From positions 23,074,522 through 23,138,521 of the forward strand of contig NC_034014.1 in the NCBI RefSeq assembly GCF_000346465.2: a stretch of 64,000 bases of DNA. The letters are read 5' to 3'. Below are positions 45,879 to 56,317 of the stretch, piece after piece. This stretch comes from Prunus persica (taxonomy: Eukaryota > Streptophyta > Magnoliopsida > Rosales > Rosaceae). The position numbers and the translations under genes are program-made. The notes beneath the pieces are model-generated. The model was not told the DNA's origin, searched no databases, and saw nothing but the letters and a program-made list of their open reading frames with translations. How positions within the stretch are numbered: position 1 is the stretch's first letter; every line of letters starts with the position of its first letter.

Positions 45879-48800
45879 TCAAGCTGGAGTATGGAGATCA
45901 AGAATACCCAGCTTGTTTTTGAGTCGTTGGAATTGATCTTTACCTAAAGACTTGGTAAAGACATCTGCGAGTTGCTCCTTTGAAGGAATATAGGCAGTAC
46001 GTAAAGAACCATTTTGAATCTTCTCTCGAACAACATGACAATCGATCTCAATATGTTTGGTGCGCTCATGATATACTGGATTAGCTGCTATGTATAAAGC
46101 AGCTTGGTTGTCACAATAAAGTAAGCTTGGTGTGGTGTGTGACAGACCAAGATCATAAAGTAAATATCGTAACCATTGGAGTTCACAAGTTGCCATAGCC
46201 ATCGCTCTATATTCTGCTTCAGCTGATGAGCGTGATACAGTATCTTGCTTCTTTGTTTTCCATGAGATAGGACTTTCTCCAAGAAGTACAAAGTAACCTG
46301 TAGTCGACCTCCTTGTCATTGGACAGCTAGCCCAATTAGAATCACAGTAGGCTCTCAATTGAAAATTATTAGAAGATGATAACAGAATCCCTTGCCCTGG
46401 AGTCCCTTTCAAATAATGTAATAATCGATCTGCAGCATCTTTATGAGTTGTACGGGGGCTTTGCATGAATTGGCTCAAAATATGAACTGTATGAACAATG
46501 TCTGGCCTGGTGATGGTGAGATATATCAAGCGACCCACCAATCTTCTATAGGTTTCTGGATTATGTAATAGTTCTCCATCTTCATTGTTTAACTTGAGAT
46601 TTTGTTCCATGGGGAAGAAAGTAGGACGTGAACCAATAAGACCTGAGTCTTTCAAAATGTCAAGTGCATACTTCCGTTGGCTCAAATACAATCCCTTTGA
46701 AGAACGAGACACTTCTATCCCAAGGAAGTATTTTAAATCACCAAGGTCTTTTAAATGAAAACGTTGGTGCAACAAATTCTTGATAATTGATATAGTAGCA
46801 GCATCGGTACCTGTAATAATAATATCGTCAACATATACAAGCAAGAAAATTGATGACTTACCTTTGTGACGATAGAAAAGGGAGTAATCTGCTTTAGATT
46901 GAGAAAATCCCGCATCAAGTAATGTTTTGGAGAATTTTGCAAACCAACACCGAGAAGCTTGCTTTAATCCATAAAGTGATTTGTTAAGACGGCACACCAT
47001 GTTTCCCCCCTTGCCGTGATAACCTTGAGGGAGCTGCATGTAAACCTCTTCATGTAAATCACCATGAAGAAAGGCATTGTTGACGTCTAATTGTTGAAGA
47101 CACCAACCCTTGGCAGCGGCCAAAGATAATAAAACACGAACAGTGGTAAGCTTGGCAACAGGAGAAAAAGTTTCATGATAATCAATCCCTTCCATTTGCG
47201 TATATCCCTTGGCGACGAGGCGAGCTTTGCATCGTTCAATAGTGCCATTAGAATGCCGTTTTATTTTATAGACCCACTTGCAGCCAATGGCTTTTTTATG
47301 AGCAGGCAAGGCCATGAGGGTCCATGTATGATTAGCTTCCAAGGCAACAAGTTCACTTTGCATAGCTTTACGCCATTCAGGATATTTAGTAGCTTCATCA
47401 AAAGTGTTAGGCTCAACAATGGTAGTAATAGAAGTAAGAAAACTTTGATGTTTAATAGAGAATTTGTCATAAGATAAATAATGGGATAAAGGGTACCTGG
47501 TGCCATGTTGACCTGAAGTCGAAGAGGTTGCTTGAGATTGGTAGCAGTGATAATCATTAAGGTAACCAGGTGGTTTGCGACTACGAGGAGGAGGAGATGA
47601 GGGAGGTGCTATAATGGTAGAGGAAGTATTCGAATTTGTGATGGCTGGTGTAGGTGTTTCGGTAGGAGATGGAGGCAAAAGAGATGGGAGAGAAGAAAGT
47701 ATGTTGGTTGGTGGAGAAGAAGGTATGTTGGTGGGTGGAGTAGAGGGAGACGTGTTAGTGTCTGGAGTGGCTTGTGTTTCTGGGTTAGATAAATCTGGTG
47801 AGGTAAGTGGATGAGTGGAAGCTAAAGGAAGGTAGGAATGTTCAAAATCTGTTGCAGGAATGGGTAAAACACCAGGTAAAGTGTGGTTATTTTGTGATAA
47901 ATTATAAGGAAAAATAGTTTCGTAAAAAGTGACATCTCTAGAAGTGTAAATTTTCTTTGTTTCAAGATCATATATTTTATAAGCCTTTTGAAAAGGTGGA
48001 TAACCAATAAAGATACCTGGTTTTGCTCTTTTATCAAATTTATGAGAATGGGGAGACAAGTTATGACCATAACAAAGACAACCAAAAATTCGTAGGTGGG
48101 TATAAGAAGGTTCTTTGTTGAAAAGAATTTCATAAGGTGTTTTCCCATGTAAGATTTTGGTGGGTAAACGATTAATTAGATAAGCAGCAGTAAGAACACA
48201 ATCACCCCAAAAAGAAACAGGTAAATTTGATTGAAAACGAAGGGAACGAGCAATATTTAAAAGATGACGATGTTTTCTTTCGACGACACCATTTTGTTGT
48301 GGTGTTGCCACACAACTATGTTGATGAATGACACCAAGTGAAGAAAAATATTGGTTCAATTTGTGATTAAAAAATTCAGTTCCATTGTCAGTACGAACTT
48401 GACGAATAGAACAATTAAATTGTGTTTTGACCATAGCAAAAAAATATGGTAAGTAGGTATTAACTTCTGATTTATGCTGCATTAAATAAAGCCAAGTACT
48501 ACGAGAAAAATCATCAACTATGGTTAAAAAATATTTAGCACCAGAAATTGAAGAAACAGAATATGGTCCCCAAACATCACAATGTATTAAATCGAAGCAA
48601 GCATTTGTTGATATAGTGCTTAAAGGAAAAGAAAGCCGACAATGTTTAGCCAAAGGGCAAATAGTGCAAGCATGATTATTATCAAAAGAAATTTTTGAAT
48701 TCAAACTTTGTAAATAAGGAAGAGTACACTTGGATGGATGTCCTAAGCGCCAGTGCCACTGACTAAAATTTGGGGAAGAGACAGCGGAATTAGCAATGGA

Positions 48801-49508
48801 AGGCACATCAGGGGCTAGGTAATAAAGACCACCACGTTCCTTGCCCTTACCAATCAACCTCTTCGAACTCAAGTCCTGCAAAACACAATGATCAGAATAA
48901 AAGGTAATGGAGCAATTAAGTAGTTTAGTGATTTTGCTAACAGACAAAAGATTGAATCGAAAATCGGGGACTAGCAAAACATTTTTTAGAGGCAAGGATG
49001 GTAAAGGTGTGGCAGAGCCAATATGAGTGATGTTGGATGTTTGTCCTGTTGGCAATTTGATGGGTGCGGTGTTAAGTGTGGTCATGCTTTCTAAAAAATT
49101 AGCATTGGAAACCATATGATCTGTGGCACCGGAATCGATGATCCAAGAACCAATATTGAATGATGAATTAAAACATAATGGGTTACCTGCCAGATTGGCT
49201 ACTGAATTATTTTTACCATAGGGTAACAAGGCAATAAGCTGACTATATTGTTCTGAAGTCAGCGATGGTGTAGCCAATGTGTTGGTGGTCATAGCAGCAA
49301 AGGAACCAGTAGAAGCAGTACTTGAAGAAGAATACATGTTCTTCTTTTGACAATAAGATTCAGTGTGCCCTGCAACATCACAAAACTTACAAAGCATATA
49401 AGATTTTATGTCAGGATTTTTCCGGCAGCATGATTGAGAGTGACCATCAAGTTTGCAAAAATTGCAATGATAAAAAGGCTTCTGAGATGATGATTGATTG
49501 GCAGCCAT
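45879..49508 (-). CDS. Ty1-copia polyprotein (zinc knuckles, protease, integrase, RT, RNase H), 1209 aa
   Basis: Uninterrupted frame. Two zinc knuckles CX2CX4HX4C (Cys15-Cys28 and Cys40-Cys53). Aspartic protease WIIDSGATDHM (Asp125). GAG-pre-integrase HHCC (HWRLGH...CTIC). Integrase catalytic core (CDVWGP, VRTDNGTEF, NGVVERKHR). Reverse transcriptase (KARLVAKGYTQ, LDVNNAFLHG, LLVYVDDIIITG). RNase H (SSAEAEYRAMA, YCDNQAA, EQLADVFTK). Order protease-integrase-RT-RNase H is diagnostic of copia. The roughly 200-300 residue capsid domain that should precede the zinc knuckles is absent: ATG lies only 96 bp from the 5' LTR and knuckles start at residue 15. The enzymes look intact, so the element may depend on capsid supplied in trans. 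Confidence 0.95.
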   Translation of the reverse strand: MAANQSSSQKPFYHCNFCKLDGHSQSCCRKNPDIKSYMLCKFCDVAGHTESYCQKKNMYSSSSTASTGSFAAMTTNTLATPSLTSEQYSQLIALLPYGKNNSVANLAGNPLCFNSSFNIGSWIIDSGATDHMVSNANFLESMTTLNTAPIKLPTGQTSNITHIGSATPLPSLPLKNVLLVPDFRFNLLSVSKITKLLNCSITFYSDHCVLQDLSSKRLIGKGKERGGLYYLAPDVPSIANSAVSSPNFSQWHWRLGHPSKCTLPYLQSLNSKISFDNNHACTICPLAKHCRLSFPLSTISTNACFDLIHCDVWGPYSVSSISGAKYFLTIVDDFSRSTWLYLMQHKSEVNTYLPYFFAMVKTQFNCSIRQVRTDNGTEFFNHKLNQYFSSLGVIHQHSCVATPQQNGVVERKHRHLLNIARSLRFQSNLPVSFWGDCVLTAAYLINRLPTKILHGKTPYEILFNKEPSYTHLRIFGCLCYGHNLSPHSHKFDKRAKPGIFIGYPPFQKAYKIYDLETKKIYTSRDVTFYETIFPYNLSQNNHTLPGVLPIPATDFEHSYLPLASTHPLTSPDLSNPETQATPDTNTSPSTPPTNIPSSPPTNILSSLPSLLPPSPTETPTPAITNSNTSSTIIAPPSSPPPRSRKPPGYLNDYHCYQSQATSSTSGQHGTRYPLSHYLSYDKFSIKHQSFLTSITTIVEPNTFDEATKYPEWRKAMQSELVALEANHTWTLMALPAHKKAIGCKWVYKIKRHSNGTIERCKARLVAKGYTQMEGIDYHETFSPVAKLTTVRVLLSLAAAKGWCLQQLDVNNAFLHGDLHEEVYMQLPQGYHGKGGNMVCRLNKSLYGLKQASRCWFAKFSKTLLDAGFSQSKADYSLFYRHKGKSSIFLLVYVDDIIITGTDAATISIIKNLLHQRFHLKDLGDLKYFLGIEVSRSSKGLYLSQRKYALDILKDSGLIGSRPTFFPMEQNLKLNNEDGELLHNPETYRRLVGRLIYLTITRPDIVHTVHILSQFMQSPRTTHKDAADRLLHYLKGTPGQGILLSSSNNFQLRAYCDSNWASCPMTRRSTTGYFVLLGESPISWKTKKQDTVSRSSAEAEYRAMAMATCELQWLRYLLYDLGLSHTTPSLLYCDNQAALYIAANPVYHERTKHIEIDCHVVREKIQNGSLRTAYIPSKEQLADVFTKSLGKDQFQRLKNKLGILDLHTPA

Positions 49509-49604
49509 GACTGACTGGTCAAGAGATATAGTGATTGTACGGTGAAGAGAGGCTTGAAAGCAGGTTTAAGGTTTTAACAGAGACCAGTGTAGGCTCTGAT
49601 ACCA

Positions 49605-49800
49605 TGTAAAATAATATCTCGTATATTTTGTGTGTTTGCAATACAGAATAAGGCCAATATATAAAGCCAACAAGACTACCTAAGGAAGGTAATTTAAATC
49701 CTAAGTTAAGGGCACTAATTTGTACAAGCCTTAACAGAGAAGTTGACTATTCCTATACAAGGTAACAAATAATATATTTTGTAATCTTTCCATATCTTCA
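49605..49800 (-). repeat. copia 5' LTR
   Basis: 196 bp; identical to the other LTR by eye, implying very recent insertion. Adjacent primer-binding site at 49592-49604. Confidence 0.95.
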
Positions 49801-50086
49801 ATCAAACCACTTTCGACCAAATAAGTGACTACTTTTATTTGTCAAGACAACAATGGCGGCATTCCAAAACATATACTTTTCTTCTTTTATTTAATTTTCT
49901 ATTTAATCTTCAAACAATCTATTAAAATCTCAATTTAATACACCCCTTATATTCCACGCACTCCCTTACGTATGTGTTACCCTGTGTTACCCAAATAGGG
50001 AGGGACGCTTGAATAGTAGAAATACACACACTATTCTTCTTTATATTACTTGGGCACTACTTCTTCGAGAAGCCTGTCCCTTGATA

Positions 50087-50094
50087 TATAAATA
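50087..50094 (+). promoter_or_regulatory. TATA box of CYP81 gene 5
   Basis: TATAAATA within GATATATAAATACC, 51 bp before the chosen ATG. It lies downstream of an in-frame ATG at 50009, which argues against that earlier start. Confidence 0.7.
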
Positions 50095-50137
50095 CCAGAG
50101 TCTTATCTTCAACCAATTACATAAAGCAAAACCAACT

Positions 50138-52207
50138 ATGGAAGACATCTTGTTTTACACATCCCTCACTCTTATCTTCATCCTATTTACCTTCAAGTTC
50201 TTGGTCCAACCAAACCGACGTCGTTACAAAAACCTTCCACCAACCCCACCTTCACTTCCAATCCTTGGCCATCTCCACCTCCTAAAACCCCCAGTCCACC
50301 GAACCTTCCACCGCCTCTCCCAAAAATACGGTGCCGTCTTCTCACTCTGGTTCGGCTCACACCGCGTGGTCATAGTCTCCTCCCCGTCCGCAGTCGAAGA
50401 ATGCTTCACCAAAAACGACATCGTTTTAGCCAACCGCCCTCGCTTGCTCTTTGGCAAGCACTTAGCCTACAACTACACCACAGTCGTCGCCGCCCCTTAC
50501 GGAGACCACTGGCGCAACCTCCGCCGCATTGGCACCACCGAGATCTTCTCCACCGCCCGGCTCCAGACGTTCTCCGAGATCAGAAAGGACGAAGTCAAAC
50601 ACTTATTACTTAAACTCTCACAAAATGCACGTGACGGTTTTGCGAAGGTGGAGCTCAAGTCCATGTTCAATGAGCTCACGTTTAACATCATAATGACAAT
50701 GGTGGCGGGTAAGAGGTACTACGGCGACGACGTGTCAGTGGACAAAGAAGAGGCCAAACAGTTCAGGCAGATTATGAGCGATGTGTTTTTTTACGGTGGG
50801 GCAGCGAACCCAGCTGATTTTTTGCCCATTTTGAATTGGGTTGGGAGAGGAGGTTATGAGAAGAAGGTGAAGACGTTGGCTAAGAGGACAGATGAGTTCT
50901 TGCAGGCTCTGATTGATGAGCACAAGAGTAAGGGTAAAAATGGTACTACAATGATTGACCATCTTCTTTCCCTGCAAGAGTCGCAGCCTGAATATTACAC
51001 CAACCAAATCATCAAGGGCCTTATTCTGGTCAGTCAATAATTCCTCTTTCTCTCTCTCTCTCTCTCTCTCTCACACGAGAATGCATTAGATTTTTATGAT
51101 AATGTTTTTCTTACTAGTACAAAACTAAGTACTAGTCAATAATAGTAGGAACAAGGTAAGGAGAAAAAGAAAAAGACAATATAATTGCACAATTCATCGC
51201 ATCATTAATGTGCCACGTGGCGTGGCTATGCTGTATACACAGATATCAGGATTGCCACGTGGCTGTGAACTAGTTTTGGGCATATATTGGTTTCAAAGTC
51301 CAGCTGTGTTTTGGGCACTTATTGTTTACCCTCAATATGTTATCACATTTCTATAGGCACTCACGCAACTTTGCAGTAAAGTAACCACGTTAATGGATAC
51401 GTGAATCATAATTTGACATATATATAAAAAATAAGAAGAAAAATTTTTATGCATACATGTTACATTGTTATTGATAGCAGTCTAGAAATTCTTACTTACA
51501 TAATAAGGAGGGAAGTATTCTTTATGTAATCTTCCCCTGAAAATCTAATCTTTTCATTTTTGTTTCTTTTGAGATTAATTTACAATATGCATCTTCAGGT
51601 AATGTTATTAGCGGGTACTGATACATCGGCAGTGACACTGGAATGGGCCATGTCCAATCTACTTAACAATCCGCACGTGTTAAAAAAGGCTAGAGTTGAG
51701 CTAGATGCTCAACTAGGCGAAGAAAACTTAGTGGATGAACCAGACCTCTCTAAACTACCCTACCTCCAAAATATCATCTCAGAGACCCTCCGTTTATGCC
51801 CAGCAGCTCCATTGCTAGTACCTCATTTTTCGTCCGATGACTGTACTATTGGAGGATTCGATGTGCCACGTGACACAATGATATTGATCAATGCATGGGC
51901 TCTGCATAGAGATCCTCAACTGTGGGATGATCCTGAAAGTTTCATGCCTGAGAGGTTTGAAAGTGGTGGCGATTTGTCCCACAAACTCATTCCGTTTGGG
52001 CTTGGAAGAAGGGCTTGCCCGGGATTAGGTCTCGCCCAACGTGTGGTGGGCTTGACGTTGGGGTCACTGATTCAATGCTTTGAGTGGGAGAGAATCACTA
52101 AGGAGGAGATTGACATGGCTGAAGGTAAAGGACTCACCATGCCTAAAGTTGTTCCATTGGAGGCTATGTGTAGAGCACGCTCAGTTATGACCAAGGTGCT
52201 ATCTTGA
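50138..52207 (+). CDS. cytochrome P450, CYP81E-like (array gene 5)
   Basis: Exons 50138-51028 and 51599-52207; 499 aa. The start at 50138 (MEDILFYTS) fits family length and TATA position; an in-frame ATG at 50009 would add 43 residues unlike any relative. Anchor (about aa 6-23), PNRRR, LPPTP hinge, AGTDTS (302-307), ETLR (359-362), PERF, heme loop [11 protein letters not shown] with Cys437. Exon 2 shares [11 protein letters not shown] with genes 1 and 2, while other parts resemble genes 3 and 4. Its intron (570 bp) has two perfect G-box palindromes and a TC microsatellite. A copia element sits in its upstream flank and may affect expression. ER monooxygenase of unknown substrate. Confidence 0.92.
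51050..51072. repeat. (TC)n microsatellite in the intron of CYP81 gene 5
   Basis: About 11 TC units shortly after the 5' splice site. Confidence 0.9.
51212..51263. promoter_or_regulatory. paired G-box palindromes in the intron of CYP81 gene 5
   Basis: GCCACGTGGC occurs at 51212-51221 and 51254-51263. CACGTG cores bind bZIP and bHLH factors in plants. I noticed none in the other four introns. A regulatory role is inference. Confidence 0.45.
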
Positions 52208-52597
52208 TCTATGGATATATATATTTACTTATAATTAATGTCGTAACAAAATAGGTAATTAGCTACAACACATGTATACTCGAGCATTGTAATTTTGAAG
52301 AAATATTTTATGTCTTCCAATAAATATTCATTTGACTAGTCCTTTTGGGGCTTCATTCATTTCTCACTTTCAATGTATGCAGGTGGATGTATTCAGACAA
52401 TGTTAATCTTTGAAAACGGACCATGTTACAAAAAACAAAGGAACGAAACAATAAAACGGCAAAGTTAATTTGCGGTTGACTATTTGGGCATCCAATTTTT
52501 TTGGGACCAAAGTATCACATTCTTAAGAAATTAAATTATCAAATCCAAAGTCAACGGGGATTTAGACTTGTGAAAAATGACATTGATTTGCATATTA
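52208..52597. other. 3' flank of CYP81 gene 5
   Basis: AT-rich; no gene. Ends at the CACTA insertion site. Confidence 0.5.
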
Positions 52598-53129
52598 CAC
52601 TAGTAAAAAAAACCCCTTGCGCGACCAAATTTTGCGCGACGAAAAACTATTCGTCGCTCAAAGTCACTTTGCGAGACGAAACTTGAAACTTTGTCACTCA
52701 AAGTCTTGCGCGACCAAATTTTGCGCGACGAAAAATAATTCGTCGCGCAAAGTCACTTCGCGCGACAAACTTTTGCGCGACGACAATACATCGTCGCTCA
52801 AAGTCTTGCGTGACCAACTTTGCGCGACGAAAAATAATTCGTTGCTCAAAGTGACTTTGCGCGACGAAAAGTAAACTTCGTCGCGCAAAGTCCTTATAAA
52901 AATAAATAAAATAAAAAAATATTTTTTAAAATCTTTGCATGACGTAATCCAAACATTTTGTCACTTAGACCAATTTATTTTTGTTTTTTTTATTTTGTAT
53001 GCATAACACTTAAGAAATTAAACGGTATATATATTTATTAAGTAGCTTTAAATTTATTATTTTAGATCGGATCAGATTTTTATTAGAAAAATATATTATT
53101 GTTGTTCGGATTGGGTTTTTGTTAGAAAA

Positions 53130-54060
53130 TATATATTTTAAATTGACGATCGAATTAGTTCATTGTATTCATATAGGGTCAAGGAGTGTAGCTGTAAAAA
53201 ATCATCAAAATCGGAGTTAAAATAACCGTTAAATCGTAATTTTTCATTATAACCGTCGAAAAGTTTTGTCCCATTACTTGATCTCTGAATGTTTATTTTT
53301 TCCGATTTTTGGCGTATATGATCTCGAAGTATAAACAAACAAGTTTGACGGTTGGATCGTTGAAACTAGTTTCATAGAATGTGTATGCCATCAAAACAAT
53401 ATATTCACTAACAATTAAGAGTTTATTTATATTTTCGTTAAATATAACATAAGATTTTGTGGTATCCACTAGTGTAAATATTTTAAATTGAAGATCAAAT
53501 TCAGTCATTGTATTCATATAGGGTCAAGGAGTGTAGCTGTAAAAAATCATCAAAGTCGGAGTTAAAATAACCGTTAAATCATGATTTTTTATTTATAACC
53601 GTCGAAAAGTTTTGTCCCGTTACTTGATCTATGAATGTTTATTTTTTTTGATTTTTGGCGTATATGATCTCGAAGTATAAAAAAACAAGTTTGACGGTTG
53701 GATCGTTGAAACTAGTTTCGTAGAATGCATATGCCATCAGAACAATATATTCACTAACAATTAAGAGTTTATTTATACTTTCGTTAAATATAACATAAGA
53801 TTTTGTGGTATCCACTAGTGCAAATGTTTTAAATTGAAGATCAAATTCAGTCATTGTATTCATATAGGGTCAAGGAGTGTAGCTGTAAAAAAATCATCAA
53901 AATCGGAGTTAAAATAACCGTTAAATCGTGATTTTTCATTTATAACTATCGAAAAGTTTTATCCCGTTACTAGATCTCTGAATATTTATTTTTTGTGATT
54001 TTTGGAGTATACGATCTTGAAGTATATACAAACAAGTCTTACGGTTGGATCGTTGAATGG
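53130..54060 (+). repeat. three tandem repeats of about 346 bp inside the CACTA element
   Basis: Marker phrase ATAGGGTCAAGGAGTGTAGC begins at about 53173, 53518 and 53864; period 345-346 bp. The third copy is truncated. Confidence 0.9.
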
Positions 54061-54299
54061 TGTGTGTGTATATATATATATATATTTATTAAGTAGCTTT
54101 AAATTTATTTATTTTGTACGTATAACACTTAAGAAATTGAATAGTATATACATTTATTAAGTAGCTTTCACCTTTATTATATTTTAAATCATAAAATAAT
54201 TTTTTTTATTTTTTATTATTCAAAACAATTATTTTTATAAATATTGTGCTACGTTTTCGTCTCTCAAAAGTTTGCGCGACCAACAGTTCGTCGTGCAAA

Positions 54300-54870
54300 A
54301 CTCAAAAAATTTGGGTGAGTACCAAAAATGGGACGCGGGTTTTTAAAATAAAAAAAATCTTTAGACTTTGCGCGACCAATATTTTTTGTCGCTCAAAACT
54401 TTGCGCGACCAATATATATTTTTCGTCGCGCCAAAATTTGGGCGGGTACCAAAAATGGGACGCGGGACTTTTTTTATATAATTGTTTTAGACTTTGCGCG
54501 ACCAATATGTACTTTTCGTCGCGCAAAAATTTAAAAATTTTGGCAGGTACCAAAAATGGGATGCGGGAATTTTTTTTAGACTTTGCGCGACCAATTTTCC
54601 TATATTTGTCGCGCAAAGTTAAATTTTTGGCGGGTACCAAAAATGGGATGCGGGAAATTTTTTTTTTTTAAAATAATTTTTTTAGACTTTGCGCGATCAA
54701 TTTTCCTATATTCGTCGCGCAAAGTTAAATTTTGGCGGGTACCAAAAATGGGATGCGGGAATTTTTTTTAGACTTTGCGCGACCAATATGTATTTTTCGT
54801 CGCGCAAAGTTAAATTTTGGCGGGTACCAAAAATGGGATGCGGGAATTTTTTTTAAAAAAAAAATTTTGT
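54300..54870 (+). repeat. minisatellite of about 85-110 bp units inside the CACTA element
   Basis: Six consecutive occurrences of GGTACCAAAAATGGGAYGCG (first one GAGTACC...), each followed by a GACTTTGCGCGACC...CGTCGCGCAAA inverted pair. A seventh lies alone near 55965. Confidence 0.85.
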
Positions 54871-56317
54871 CGCGCAAAACTTTGCGAGACCAATATGTTT
54901 CGTCGCGCAAAACTTTGCGCGACCAACAATATGTTTCGTCGCGCAAAGTGATACGATTTTTAAAACCAAAATAACTCCTCCACCATTTTCTCAATACCTT
55001 TCTCTACTCTTACCTCTCCTCTCTCTTTCCCTCTCCCCAAATTCCACCCTTTCTCTCACACTCACTCCTCTCACTTAATCTCTCATATCTCTCTTCACTA
55101 TCTCTCACTCTCACTCACTCTCTCATCTATCTTTTCACTCTCTCACTCTCTCATCTCTCTATCACTATCTTATCTAATTCTCTCACACTCACTTCTCCCT
55201 CTCATTCTCACTCACTCTCAATCTTGCCAAAAGGTATATTCTCTCCAAATTTGAAATTTTTTTCATTAATATGTGTTTTTGGAGTTAGTTTTGAGTTTGT
55301 GTGGGGTTTGGGGTTGAGTAAAGGGGAGATATTGGAGTTTGGGTTGGATTTGTGGTATAACAATTTTAGGGGAGATTATGCATTCTTTTTTTTGTTGTTG
55401 TTGTTATATGACCATATTTGTTTTTTTGTAGGTAATCATCGAGACTTTGATGGCTAAAGTTGAGGATTAGGAAGCTATCAAAAGATTTCATCCGCCACTA
55501 CCACCACAATACGCTTGTATTAGAATTTTATTATTGTATTTTGTTAATTTATGTGTACATTTTGAATATTATATATATATTTATTGGATAATTTGATCAC
55601 TATTTTTCATATGTAATTTTATTTTGAATATGTCAATTTAAATTAAAGTAATTAAGAAAAATCTTACAATTAAATTAAATTTAAAAAGTAAAAATTCAAA
55701 AAAATTAATATCAATTTAAATTAAAGTGATTTTAAAAAAAATCATACAATTAAATTAAATTTAAAAAGTAAAAATTTGAATAAATTAATATTAAAGAAAT
55801 AATAAAACAAAAAGTCAAAAATCTTGCGCGACAAAATATTTTGTAGCACAAACTATTAAATTAGTTTATTTTAATTAAAAAAATTTAAAACACAAAAAAT
55901 ATTTCGTCGCTCAAATATTTGCACAACGTTAGTATTCGTCGCGCAAAACTCTAAAAATGTAAGCGGGTACCAAAAATGGGACGCGGGAATTTTTTATTTT
56001 TTATAAATTTTTTTGAGACTTTGCGCGACAAATATTTCTCATCGCGCAAACCTTTGAGCGACTAATGTGTTTCGTCGCGCAAACCTTTGCGCGACCAATG
56101 TGTTTCGTCGCGCAAACCTTTGCGCGACCAATGTTTTTCGTCGCGCAAAGTTTTGCGCAACCAATATTTTTTCGTCGCGCAAAGTCTTTCTTCGCGATCT
56201 TTGCGTGACGGATTTTGCGCGACGAAGTTTCTGTCGCGTTAAAATTTGTGCGACTACAATGTATTTTGCGCGACGAAATTCTCTTCGTCGCGCAAAGTGT
56301 AAAATGTAGTAGTGTTA

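Larger units (their letters stand above)
45673..49800 (-). mobile_element. young Ty1-copia LTR retrotransposon without capsid region
   Basis: 4,128 bp. LTRs at 45673-45868 and 49605-49800 (196 bp each) appear identical base for base, start TG and end CA on the element strand. The primer-binding site TGGTATCAGAGCC (49592-49604) matches initiator tRNA-Met and directly abuts the 5' LTR. Polypurine tract GAGGGGGAATAT at 45869-45880. Single pol reading frame on the minus strand. Flanks (GAATC left, ATCAA right) do not form a clean 5-bp duplication. Inserted about 0.34 kb upstream of CYP81 gene 5. Confidence 0.95.
52598..56314. mobile_element. non-autonomous CACTA (En/Spm) transposon with GCGCGAC subterminal repeats
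   Basis: 3,717 bp. Left end CACTAGTAAAAAAAAC; reverse complement of right end CACTACTACATTTTACAC. TTA is duplicated at 52595-52597 and 56315-56317. Subterminal regions (52615-52890, 54260-54960, 55820-56310) are packed with TTTGCGCGACGAAA in both orientations, as expected for transposase-binding arrays. The middle has three 346-bp tandem repeats and a pyrimidine-rich region (54990-55200). No transposase frame. Apparent reading frames in the GCGCGAC arrays are by-products of the repeat. Confidence 0.93.

Noticed and set aside
50009..50137. 43-residue N-terminal extension of CYP81 gene 5
   Set aside because: It would start upstream of the TATA box at 50087, and no relative has such an extension; MEDILFYTS aligns with family starts.
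54246..54671. reading frame rich in FARPI/CATN phrases in the CACTA element (also 56001-56354 and 54725-54994)
   Set aside because: Direct translation of the GCGCGAC repeat; equivalent frames occur on both strands.
52598..56314. CRISPR-like array of short repeats
   Set aside because: Eukaryotic nuclear DNA; repeats are in both orientations without regular spacers and lie inside a CACTA transposon.
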